Source: Streptomyces sp. TRM68367 (GTDB lineage Bacteria > Actinomycetota > Actinomycetes > Streptomycetales > Streptomycetaceae). Taken from it: a stretch of 49,182 bases of DNA. Below the pieces are notes generated by a model that searched no databases, was not told where the DNA came from, and saw only the letters and a program-made list of their open reading frames with translations. The stretch's first letter is position 1; every line of letters begins with the position of its first letter. The translations under genes and the position numbers were made by a program. Location: contig NZ_JACTVI010000058.1 of the NCBI RefSeq assembly GCF_014495685.1, positions 1 to 49,182 of the forward strand. The letters run 5' to 3'. Below, in pieces: positions 32,684-40,196 of this stretch.

Positions 32684-33599
32684 CACTCACTTCCGGATCG
32701 AACACGACGAGGCCGGGACCGAGTTCGTGGTGTCGACCGCGGGCACGGACCTCGCCACGTACGTCTACCGGCCGGACAGTCCTCTCGAAGAATCCCCCAA
32801 GCCGTATCTCTACCCGTTGAAGACCCTCTCCGGTGGGCCCGTGGGCGTCTACCGGCCCTGGGACCACCGCTGGCACAAGGGCCTGCAGATGACCTGGTCG
32901 CATCTGTCCGGCGACAACTTCTGGGGCGGGCCCACCTTCGAACAGGGCGCGCCCGGCCACGGCTACGTCTGGCGCGAGAACCACGGCCGGCAGGTGCACC
33001 GCGGCTTCGACCAGCAGGACGACAGCGGCAGCGAGGTGTCGATCGCCGAGGTCCTGGACTGGGTCGCCTCCAGCGACGAGGTGTGGATCGACGAGACCCG
33101 CGTCCTGCGCTTCCACAGCGCCGACACCGACGACGGTGTCTGGGCGCTGGACTTCACCACCGCCCTGACCAACGTTCACCACGAGCCCCTGGAACTGGGC
33201 AGCCCCACCACACACGGCCGCCCCAACGCCGGCTACACCGGACTGTTCTGGCGCGGGCCCCGGGCCTGGACCGGCGCGGACGTCATCGCCGACGGGGGTC
33301 ATGAAGGCGACGCCGTCATGGGCACCCAGGGCGCCTGGGCGGCCATCACCGGCGAGCACGACGAGATCGACGGCGGTGCCACGGTCCTCGCCTACGCCGG
33401 CACCACCACGGCCGCCGTCCCGCTGAAGTGGTTCGCCCGCAGCAACGCCTTCGCCTGCCTCAACCCCTCCCCCGCCTTCGACACCGAGATCAAGCTCGAA
33501 CCCGGTGAGACCCTGTCCCTGAACCACCGCTTCGTGTTCATCGACCGCATGGTGGACCGCCGTGAACTCGAGCCGATCGCCCAGAGGTTCGCGCCGTGA
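32676..33599 (+). CDS. PmoA-like family protein (DUF6807)
   Basis: A 307-residue cytoplasmic protein of the family named PmoA-like because of weak resemblance to a methane-oxygenase subunit; it is not a monooxygenase membrane protein. Visible family features are YLYPLKTLSGGPVGVYRPWDHRWHKG (outline), TWSHLSGDNFWGG and NAGYTGLFWRG. Conserved His residues and the beta-rich pattern resemble galactose-mutarotase-type folds. GTG 32676 overlaps the oxidoreductase end. In actinobacteria such genes accompany sugar oxidoreductases and hydrolases, as here, but their reaction is unknown. Confidence 0.85.
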   Translation: MSDTHFRIEHDEAGTEFVVSTAGTDLATYVYRPDSPLEESPKPYLYPLKTLSGGPVGVYRPWDHRWHKGLQMTWSHLSGDNFWGGPTFEQGAPGHGYVWRENHGRQVHRGFDQQDDSGSEVSIAEVLDWVASSDEVWIDETRVLRFHSADTDDGVWALDFTTALTNVHHEPLELGSPTTHGRPNAGYTGLFWRGPRAWTGADVIADGGHEGDAVMGTQGAWAAITGEHDEIDGGATVLAYAGTTTAAVPLKWFARSNAFACLNPSPAFDTEIKLEPGETLSLNHRFVFIDRMVDRRELEPIAQRFAP

Positions 33600-33760
33600 C
33601 CGCCCTCCCCGACTTCCCCGGATCCGTAGGACTGAGCCAGCTCGAGGTGTACCCCTGGCCCACGGCGGACGACGAACACGGCGGCTCGCCCCACATGCAC
33701 CTCGTCTGCTCGGAGTGCTACGTCGTCGTCAGCGGCCGCGGCCGGCTGGAGGGCTGCTGA
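33596..33760 (+). pseudogene. truncated cupin-domain protein
   Basis: A 54-codon frame beginning with GTG in a 4-base overlap with the PmoA-like gene. It reads VYPWPTADDEHGGSPHMHLVCSECYVVVSG in outline, the first metal-binding strand pair of a cupin, where the histidines of PHMHL and the following acidic position usually bind metal. It stops after GRGRLEGC, so the second cupin motif is missing. The overlap shows that it was a normal third gene of this operon that lost its 3-prime part. Confidence 0.7.
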
Positions 33761-33791
33761 TCTGCCGGGTTCGAACCAAGGAAGTGTTCGC

Positions 33792-35282
33792 ATGAGTTCG
33801 ACGCTGCCGGAAAGCGGTGGGAGCGCCGACGCGGCGACCGCCCCGATCTTGTCAGGGATGTACCCCGATCCATCGGTATGCCGGGTCGGGGAGGACTTCT
33901 TCCTGGCGAATTCGTCGTTCGAGTACAGCCCCGGCGTCCCGATCTGGCATTCCCGGGACCTGGTTTCGTGGCGTCAGATCGGCAACGCCCTGACGAGGGA
34001 AGATCAGTTCCCCGCGGGCCGGTCGCCGTCGAGCCGCGGCGTCTACGCCCCGACGCTGCGCCATCACCAGGGACGGTTCTGGCTGATCACCACGAACATC
34101 GACGATGCTCGTGGCGGGCATCAGATCTACCACGCGACCGACCCGGCCGGGCCGTGGTCCGCGCCGGTGTGCCTGACCGAACTCGACGGCATCGACCCGG
34201 ACCTGGACTGGGACGAGGAGGGAACGTGCCTGGTCACCTACTGCTCGTGGTCGGAGACCGAGATCGGCATCAGGCAGGCCGCGGTCGATCCGGAGCGGGG
34301 CGTGGTCCTCGAGCAGCCGCGGTGGATCTGGCACGGCACGGGATTGGCCCATTCCGAGGGGCCGCACCTGTACCGGCGCGGCGACTGGTGGTACCTGGTC
34401 ATCGCCGAAGGCGGCACCGACCGGGGCCACGTGGTGTCGGTCGCCCGCTCACGCAGTCCCCGAGGGCCGTTCGAGGCCGCCGCGGACAATCCGGTCTTCA
34501 GTCACCGCAGCACGGCGCATCCCGTCCAGAACATCGGTCATGCCGATCTGGTCGAGCGCCCCGACGGGACGTGGGCAGCGGTGTATCTCGGCACACGGCC
34601 GCGGGGCCGCAGCCCGCGCTTCCACGTCAACGGGCGTGAGACGTTCCTCGCCGACGTCTCCTGGGCCGAGGACTGGCCACAGTTCGAGCCGGCGAGCCTA
34701 CGCGTCCCCCCCTGGCAGCGGGACTTCGAGGACGACTTCTCCGCGCCCGCCCTCCATCTCAGGTGGGTCTCGCCGGGGGAGCATCCCGAGCGGTTCGTCC
34801 ACAGCGTGCCGGAAGGGGTGGTCGTGGGCCACGCACCGAGCGAGACCGGTGAGCCCTCGGGCCTGTTCACCCGCGTCGGCGGCGACCACTGGGAGGCCGA
34901 CTTCCTCGTCGATCCGGGACAGGGTGCGTTCACCGTCGCACTACGGCTCGATGGTGCTCATTGGTACGGGCTGCGCGTCACCGACGGCGAAGTCAGGGCC
35001 GTCGCACGGATCGGACAGATCCAGACGGTTCTCGGCTCCCGCCCGCTGCCCGACTCCCCTGTCACCCTCCGCATCCGATCCACGGAACCGACCTGGAACG
35101 GACCGGACGACATCGAACTGGGCATCGGTGACGGACCCGGAACCGATGTCCTCGCCCGCCTGGACGGACGCTATCTCTCCACCGAGGTGGCCGGCGGGTT
35201 CACCGGGCGCTTGGTCGGTGTGTGGACCGAGTCGCGGGAGATCCTGGTCCGCCGGGCCCGGTTCGCCGAACAGCGGGCGTGA
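33792..35282 (+). CDS. GH43 family glycosidase (beta-xylosidase / alpha-L-arabinofuranosidase type)
   Basis: Enzyme of 496 residues without a signal peptide, hence cytoplasmic. The five-bladed propeller shows the catalytic base Asp26 in MYPDPSV, the pKa-modulating Asp in GIDPDLDWD (about 134) and the acid Glu189 in HSEGPHLY. The C-terminal about 180 residues form the beta-sandwich found in xylosidase-like GH43 proteins (FEDDFSAPALHLRW onward). ATG 33792 follows AAGGAAG. It lies 31 bases after the truncated cupin and is probably in the same operon. It would release pentose, or galactose in some subfamilies, from imported oligosaccharides. Confidence 0.88.
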   Translation: MSSTLPESGGSADAATAPILSGMYPDPSVCRVGEDFFLANSSFEYSPGVPIWHSRDLVSWRQIGNALTREDQFPAGRSPSSRGVYAPTLRHHQGRFWLITTNIDDARGGHQIYHATDPAGPWSAPVCLTELDGIDPDLDWDEEGTCLVTYCSWSETEIGIRQAAVDPERGVVLEQPRWIWHGTGLAHSEGPHLYRRGDWWYLVIAEGGTDRGHVVSVARSRSPRGPFEAAADNPVFSHRSTAHPVQNIGHADLVERPDGTWAAVYLGTRPRGRSPRFHVNGRETFLADVSWAEDWPQFEPASLRVPPWQRDFEDDFSAPALHLRWVSPGEHPERFVHSVPEGVVVGHAPSETGEPSGLFTRVGGDHWEADFLVDPGQGAFTVALRLDGAHWYGLRVTDGEVRAVARIGQIQTVLGSRPLPDSPVTLRIRSTEPTWNGPDDIELGIGDGPGTDVLARLDGRYLSTEVAGGFTGRLVGVWTESREILVRRARFAEQRA

Positions 35283-35442
35283 CACCGCGATACAGACGTA
35301 CTCCGTGGACGTACCCACGGACGTGGAAAGGGCCGGCCGGGGCCAATCTCCCCGAGCGAGACCGCCAGGCCCAGGCACCGCTGAGCGGCGGGCGGGCTAC
35401 TCCGCCAACGCGCCATCGCCCGGTCGAACCACCTGAAGGGTC

Positions 35443-35466
35443 GGCCCGCCGCAACAACTGCGGGCC
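35443..35466. terminator. hairpin between convergent GH43 and SDR genes
   Basis: GGCCCGC (35443-35449) pairs with GCGGGCC (35460-35466) around a 10-base loop, close to the end of both convergent genes. There is no T-run. A bidirectional terminator is likely. Confidence 0.45.
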
Positions 35467-35476
35467 TCCTGTGGGG

Positions 35477-36301
35477 CTATGCGGCCTCGCCCTGGGCCTG
35501 GGTGGCGACGTCGGCCCATTCCTCCCAGGTCTTCAGTCGCTCGGCGTAGACCTGCGGGACGAGGTGGAGCGGGGAGGTGCCGAAGAAGACCCGCAGGGGC
35601 GGGTTGTCGGCGTCCACGATGCTCAGCAGGGCCGCGCCGGTGGCGGTCGGGTCACCGCGCTCGATGTTCCTCCAGTTGGCGGCGAGGGCCGCGCGCAGGT
35701 CGTCGTAGGCGGGCAGTTGCCCGGCGAAGGTGGCGGAGGAGCCGGCCCAGTCGGTGGCGAAGCCGCCGGGCTCGACGAGGGTGACCTTGATCCCGAATTC
35801 GGCGACCTCCTGGGCGAGAGCCTCGCTCATCGCCTCCAGGGCCCACTTGGAGGCGTTGTAGACACCGAGGTTGGGGAAGGCGGTGACACCGCCGACGCTG
35901 GAGATCTGCACGAGGTGGCCGCCGCCCTGGGCCCGCAGGAGGGGCAGGGCGGCCTGGGTGACCCACAGGGCGCCGAAGAAGTTGGTCTCCATCTGCTCGC
36001 GGACCTGCTGCTCCGTCAGTTCCTCGACGGTGCCGAACAGGCCGTAGCCGGCGTTGTTGACGACGACGTCCAGACGGCCGAAGTGGTCGTGCGCCTGCTG
36101 GACGGCCTCGGTGGCGGCGGCCTTGTCGGTGACGTCCAACGTCAGCGGAAGGATCGCCTCGCCGTGGGCGGCCACCAGGTCCGCGAGGGAGTCGGTGTTG
36201 CGGGCGGTAGCCGCGACCTTGTCGCCACGCTCCAGGGCCGCCTGGACGAACTGGCGGCCGAAGCCGCGTGACGAGCCGGTGATGAACCAGATCTTGCTCA
36301 C
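35477..36301 (-). CDS. short-chain dehydrogenase/reductase
   Basis: Classical SDR of 274 residues. The cofactor motif is TGSSRGFG near the N-terminus, followed by NNAGYG. The catalytic Ser is in ISSVGG and the Tyr-Lys pair is in YNASK. The missing acidic residue and the basic RN after the second strand (TARN) favour NADPH. The substrate is unknown. It is divergent from an MmyB-type regulator with a 139-base shared control region, a common pairing in which the regulator represses the reductase. Confidence 0.92.
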   Translation of the reverse strand: MSKIWFITGSSRGFGRQFVQAALERGDKVAATARNTDSLADLVAAHGEAILPLTLDVTDKAAATEAVQQAHDHFGRLDVVVNNAGYGLFGTVEELTEQQVREQMETNFFGALWVTQAALPLLRAQGGGHLVQISSVGGVTAFPNLGVYNASKWALEAMSEALAQEVAEFGIKVTLVEPGGFATDWAGSSATFAGQLPAYDDLRAALAANWRNIERGDPTATGAALLSIVDADNPPLRVFFGTSPLHLVPQVYAERLKTWEEWADVATQAQGEAA

Positions 36302-36337
36302 GAGAACACTCCCCTTCGAAACGAAGTCTTACGAGGA

Positions 36338-36384
36338 GACTCTACATCGTGCTGAGACGCAGTATCAATATGAGCCGTAGAGTC
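36338..36384. promoter_or_regulatory. spaced inverted repeat between SDR and regulator genes
   Basis: GACTCTAC (36338-36345) and GTAGAGTC (36377-36384) are exact inverse copies 31 bases apart in the divergent intergenic region. They are candidate half-sites or paired sites for the adjacent helix-turn-helix regulator. Confidence 0.5.
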
Positions 36385-36440
36385 GATGCTGTACGCTGCT
36401 CCGCATCTGCGGGGAACGTTTGGATGACCGGAGGACAGAG

Positions 36441-37328
36441 ATGTCTTCACATGTGGCGGACGGTGACCAAGTGACGTCCGGACTCGACCGGCGTACCGAG
36501 CTGAGGGAGTTCCTGCGGTCTCGCAGGGCCCGGCTCAGGCCCGAGGACGTGGGCCTGCCCTCGTACGGGCGGCGTCGGGTTCCCGGGTTGCGGCGCGAGG
36601 AGCTGGCGCAACTGGCGGGGGTTTCGTACGCGTACTACGCGCGCCTGGAGCAGGGATACGGCGACACCATGTCGGCCGAGGTGCTGGACGCCGTCGCCCG
36701 CGCCCTGCGCCTGAGCGAGGAGGAGCGTGACCATCTGATCCGGCTGGCCCAGCCCGAGCGTCAGAGCACGGCGCAGGCCGCGGCCGCGCCGCGGCAACTG
36801 GGGCCCAGCGTCCAGCACCTGCTCCACGGGCTCGGCGTGCCCGCCTTCGTCGTCAGCCGGCGCCTGGACATCCTGGGGTGGAACCGGCTCGCCGCCGCCG
36901 TCTTCGGGGACTGGGCCCTGCTGCCGCCCGAGGAGCGCAACGTGGCCCGGCTGGCCTTCCTCTCGCCCGAGACGCGCGACCGGTTCGCCGAACCGGACCG
37001 TACGGCGCTGAGAATCGCTGGCGTTCTGCGCCTGAACGCCGGTAAAAGCCCCCGCGATTCATACCTCTCTTCCCTGATCCAGGAGTTGTCGCAGAAGAGC
37101 GAGGAGTTCCGGCGGTTGTGGGCACGGCACGAGGTGAGCTGCGGGACCATCGGCGAGTCCGTGCGGATGCGGCACCCACTGGTGGGAGAGTTCGACCTCG
37201 TCCACGTACCCATGGCGCTGCCCGGGGGCGCCCCCATGCGGCTGATGACCTACCACGCCGAGCCGGGCTCCCGCTCTGAGGAAGCCCTGCGGATGCTGGC
37301 CAGTTGGGAGATGGAGCCGCTGCGCTGA
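36441..37328 (+). CDS. helix-turn-helix regulator with MmyB-like ligand-binding domain
   Basis: Regulator of 295 residues. An XRE-type helix-turn-helix near residues 20-85 has the diagnostic RVPGLRREELAQLAGVS and YYARLEQG. The MmyB-like C-terminal domain (about 115-290) contains DILGWNRLAAAVFGDW and the end block HPLVGEFDLVH. Such domains can bind fatty-acid-like ligands. ATG 36441 follows GGAGG. It faces the divergent SDR gene and probably controls it. Confidence 0.92.
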   Translation: MSSHVADGDQVTSGLDRRTELREFLRSRRARLRPEDVGLPSYGRRRVPGLRREELAQLAGVSYAYYARLEQGYGDTMSAEVLDAVARALRLSEEERDHLIRLAQPERQSTAQAAAAPRQLGPSVQHLLHGLGVPAFVVSRRLDILGWNRLAAAVFGDWALLPPEERNVARLAFLSPETRDRFAEPDRTALRIAGVLRLNAGKSPRDSYLSSLIQELSQKSEEFRRLWARHEVSCGTIGESVRMRHPLVGEFDLVHVPMALPGGAPMRLMTYHAEPGSRSEEALRMLASWEMEPLR

Positions 37329-37340
37329 GACATGACTGCG

Positions 37341-37805
37341 CTATGCGCCGACCCATTCATCGGTTCCGTCCGAGAACTTCTGGTGCTTCCAGATGGGCAC
37401 CTCGAGCTTGAGGTCGTCGATCAGTTTCCGGCAGGCTTCGAAGGCCTCTCCCCTGTGCGGACATGCCACAGCGACCACGACCGCCGGATCTCCCACCTCG
37501 AGTTCACCGACCCGGTGCACCGCGGCGAGGGCACGTACCGGGTAGTTCGCCACGACCTTCTCCGCGATCCGCCGCATCTCGGCCTCGGCCGTCGGGTGGC
37601 ACGAGTACCCCAGTCCGTCCACGTCCGCGCCTGAGTCATGATTCCGCACCGTGCCGACGAACAGCGCGATCCCGCCCGCCGCCTCGTCGCCGACAGCCTG
37701 GAAGATCTCGGCCAGGCAGAGCGGTGTCTGTCGTATCGCGATCAGCCTGATCGGCTGGGGGTGCGCCTGCTCGCCGGGGTGCTCGTGGGCTCGGTCGGCT
37801 GCCAT
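37341..37805 (-). CDS. moaE: molybdopterin synthase catalytic subunit MoaE
   Basis: A 154-residue large subunit of molybdopterin synthase, which converts cyclic pyranopterin monophosphate to molybdopterin using sulfur carried by MoaD. Family features are GGIALFVGTVRNHDSG, YSCHPTAEAEM, HRVGELEVGD and the catalytic-lysine region IWKHQKFSDGT. ATG 37805 fits the usual length and follows GGGAGG; GTG 37835 is an alternative. It follows moaA by 34 bases on the same strand. No moaD is visible in the window. Confidence 0.92.
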   Translation of the reverse strand: MAADRAHEHPGEQAHPQPIRLIAIRQTPLCLAEIFQAVGDEAAGGIALFVGTVRNHDSGADVDGLGYSCHPTAEAEMRRIAEKVVANYPVRALAAVHRVGELEVGDPAVVVAVACPHRGEAFEACRKLIDDLKLEVPIWKHQKFSDGTDEWVGA

Positions 37806-37839
37806 GCCTCCGTACCTCCCTGGCCTGCCTGTCACTCGG

Positions 37840-38829
37840 TCAGCCCCCGATCACCGACATGGGCCTGTCCGGCTGGACGAACGTCGGGGCGTCCAGGCCC
37901 GCGCCCGTCTTCTTGCCCCACATGGCCAGGCGCCAGATCCGGGCGATCTCGTCATCGGAGGCGCTCGAGCGGAGCGCGGCGCGCAGGTCGGTCTCCTCGC
38001 GGGCGAACAGGCAGGTGCGTATCTGGCCGTCGGCGGTGAGGCGGGTGCGGTCGCAGGCCGCGCAGAAGGGGCGGGTGACCGAGGCGATCACGCCGACGCG
38101 GTGCGGGCCGCCGTTCACGAGCCAGCGTTCGGCCGGGGCGGAGCCGCGCGTCCCGTGGGCCTCGGGCGTCAGCTCGAAGCGGGTGCGCAGCGAGGCGAGT
38201 ATGTCGCCTGCCGTGACCATGCTCTCCCGCTTCCAGCCGTGCTGGGCGTCCAGGGGCATCTGCTCGATGAAGCGCAGCTCGTAGTCGTGCTCCACGGCCC
38301 AGGCGAGGAGCTCGGGGGCCTCGTCCTCGTTGAGCCCGGGCATCAGGACGGAGTTGACCTTCACGGGGCTCAGCCCGGCGGCGCGGGCGGCTGCGATGCC
38401 GTCGAGGACCTCCTGATGGCGGTCCCGGCGGGTCAAGGTCCTGAAGACGTCCGGGCGCAGGGTGTCCAGGGAGACGTTGACCCGGTCCAGGCCCGCGGCC
38501 TTCAGGGCCGTCGCCGTGCGTCGCAGGCCGATGCCGTTGGTGGTGAGGGACATCTGAGGGCGCGGGTCGAGGGCGGCGACGCGCTCGACGATGCCGACCA
38601 GGCCGGGCCGCAGCAGGGGCTCGCCGCCAGTGAAGCGGACCTCTGTGACGCCGAGGACACGGACCGCGATGCCGACGAGGCGGACGATCTCGTCGTCGGT
38701 GAGCAGGCCGGGTTTGGCCAGCCACCGCAGGCCCTCCTCCGGCATGCAGTACGTGCAGCGCAGATTGCAGCGGTCGGTCAGTGAGACCCTCAGGTCGGTG
38801 GCCACCCGGCCGTGGGTGTCGATGAGCAC
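37840..38829 (-). CDS. moaA: GTP 3',8-cyclase MoaA (radical SAM)
   Basis: First enzyme of molybdenum cofactor synthesis, 329 residues. The radical-SAM cluster motif is CNLRCTYC (Cys21, 25 and 28). A second cluster site appears near the C-terminus as FCAACDRTRLT with the later Cys of IRTCLF. The chain ends in GG (SVIGG), which is essential in MoaA. The GTG start at 38829 follows GAGAGG. With moaE and the XdhC-like gene it supplies cofactor for the adjacent aldehyde oxidoreductase. Confidence 0.95.
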   Translation of the reverse strand: MLIDTHGRVATDLRVSLTDRCNLRCTYCMPEEGLRWLAKPGLLTDDEIVRLVGIAVRVLGVTEVRFTGGEPLLRPGLVGIVERVAALDPRPQMSLTTNGIGLRRTATALKAAGLDRVNVSLDTLRPDVFRTLTRRDRHQEVLDGIAAARAAGLSPVKVNSVLMPGLNEDEAPELLAWAVEHDYELRFIEQMPLDAQHGWKRESMVTAGDILASLRTRFELTPEAHGTRGSAPAERWLVNGGPHRVGVIASVTRPFCAACDRTRLTADGQIRTCLFAREETDLRAALRSSASDDEIARIWRLAMWGKKTGAGLDAPTFVQPDRPMSVIGG

Positions 38830-38903
38830 GTGGGGCCTCTCGTCAGGGCATATCGGATTTCTTGTGGTCCGTCAGCGAGCGCGCGACCACTCGGCGCACG
38901 CTG

Positions 38904-40058
38904 TCATGCGGCCAGGAGTGCGGCTGGTGACGACATCCGGGCCACGGGGACGGACCCGTGGATGGGACCGGGGACGCGGGACAGGGGCAGCCCGGTGCCG
39001 TTGTGGGTGTGGGCGATGATCTCGGCGGTGATGGAGATCGCTGTCTCTTCGGGGGTGTGGGCGCCGAGGTCGAGTCCGATCGGTGAGTGCAGGCGCGCGA
39101 GGTGCTCCTCGGGCACGCCGGCCTCCCGCAGACGTTCCAGGCGGTGTTCGTGGGTGCGCCGGGAGCCCATCGCGCCGATATAGCCGACCGGGAGGCCGAG
39201 GGCCAGGTGGAGCAGGGGGATGTCGAACTTGGCGTCGTGGGTGAGGACGCAGATCGCGGTGTGGGCGTCTACTGCTGTGGCCTCCAGGTAGCGGTGGGGC
39301 CAGTCGACGACGACCTCGTCGGCGTGCGGGAAGCGCTGAGCGGTGGCGAACACGGGGCGGGCGTCGCAGACGGTGACCCGGTAGCCGAGGAAGCGGCCGG
39401 CCTGGCTGAGAGCGGCGGCGAAGTCGACGGCGCCGAAGATCAGCATGCGGGGCGGCGCTGCCTGGGTGTGGACCAGGAGCGTCAGCTTCTCCGGGCAGGT
39501 GTCGGCGTCCCCGCCGACCTCGACGCGGGCGGTCCGGCCCACTCGCAGCAGCGCGCGGACCTGGTTGGCCGCCGCCCGGTCCGCCTGCCGGCTGCCGAGT
39601 GTCCCGTCGTAAGCGCTGCCGCCCCCGAGGACGGACAGGGTGCGGCCGAGAAGGTGCTGCGGCCCGTCCACCACCTGTGCCACGGCGACGGGCAGCCCGG
39701 CCGGCACCTGTTCCAGGGTGGTGGCGAGATGGGGCTGGTCGGCGGGGTCGACCCGCTGCACCAGGACCTCCAGTTCGCCGCCGCAGGTCAGGCCCGCGGA
39801 GAAGGCGTCGTCATCGGAGTAGCCGAACGAGGCCCGTACCGGGGGTTCGTCCGATTCCAGCACTTGTTGGCACAGCTCGTAGACGGCGCCCTCCACGCAC
39901 CCTCCGGAGATACTGCCGACCGCCTCGCCGTCGGTGTCCACAGCCAGTGCGGTGCCGGGTGGCAGGGGTGCGCTGCCGCTGACCTGGATGACGGTGGCCA
40001 GGGCGAAGGGGCGGGCCTCGCGGCACCAGCGGTACAGCGTGTCCGCGATGTTCAGCAT
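38904..40058 (-). CDS. XdhC/CoxI family molybdenum cofactor maturation protein
   Basis: A 384-residue protein with an N-terminal XdhC_CoxI domain (FALATVIQVSGSAPLPPGT and SISGGCVEGAVYE, outline) and a C-terminal Rossmann domain (RMLIFGAVDFAAAL). XdhC proteins bind Moco, protect it, and hand its sulfurated form to xanthine-dehydrogenase-type enzymes. The region GAMGSRRTHEHRLERL is conserved in the family. ATG 40058 follows AGGAG. It lies 138 bases downstream of the large oxidoreductase subunit on the same strand and should serve that enzyme. Confidence 0.92.
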   Translation of the reverse strand: MLNIADTLYRWCREARPFALATVIQVSGSAPLPPGTALAVDTDGEAVGSISGGCVEGAVYELCQQVLESDEPPVRASFGYSDDDAFSAGLTCGGELEVLVQRVDPADQPHLATTLEQVPAGLPVAVAQVVDGPQHLLGRTLSVLGGGSAYDGTLGSRQADRAAANQVRALLRVGRTARVEVGGDADTCPEKLTLLVHTQAAPPRMLIFGAVDFAAALSQAGRFLGYRVTVCDARPVFATAQRFPHADEVVVDWPHRYLEATAVDAHTAICVLTHDAKFDIPLLHLALGLPVGYIGAMGSRRTHEHRLERLREAGVPEEHLARLHSPIGLDLGAHTPEETAISITAEIIAHTHNGTGLPLSRVPGPIHGSVPVARMSSPAALLAA

Positions 40059-40196
40059 GAGTGGCTCTCCTGGGGGAGGTTGGGAAGCCCGCCGCCGTGC
40101 CGGCATGGGGATGGGGAGGCACGGCGGCGGGCCGATCAGTGGGACGGCCGTCGGGACCCCGCCGGGATGACGGGAGGGGCCCCTGCCGCCCGGGGT

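Noticed and set aside
32676..33599. Particulate methane monooxygenase subunit
   Set aside because: The PmoA name of this family is historical; the protein is soluble, has no membrane helices and lies in a sugar operon.
33768..33777. GGTTCGAACC palindrome resembling a tRNA T-arm or attachment site
   Set aside because: The flanking bases do not form a T-stem, no acceptor or anticodon arm is near, and no integrase is present.
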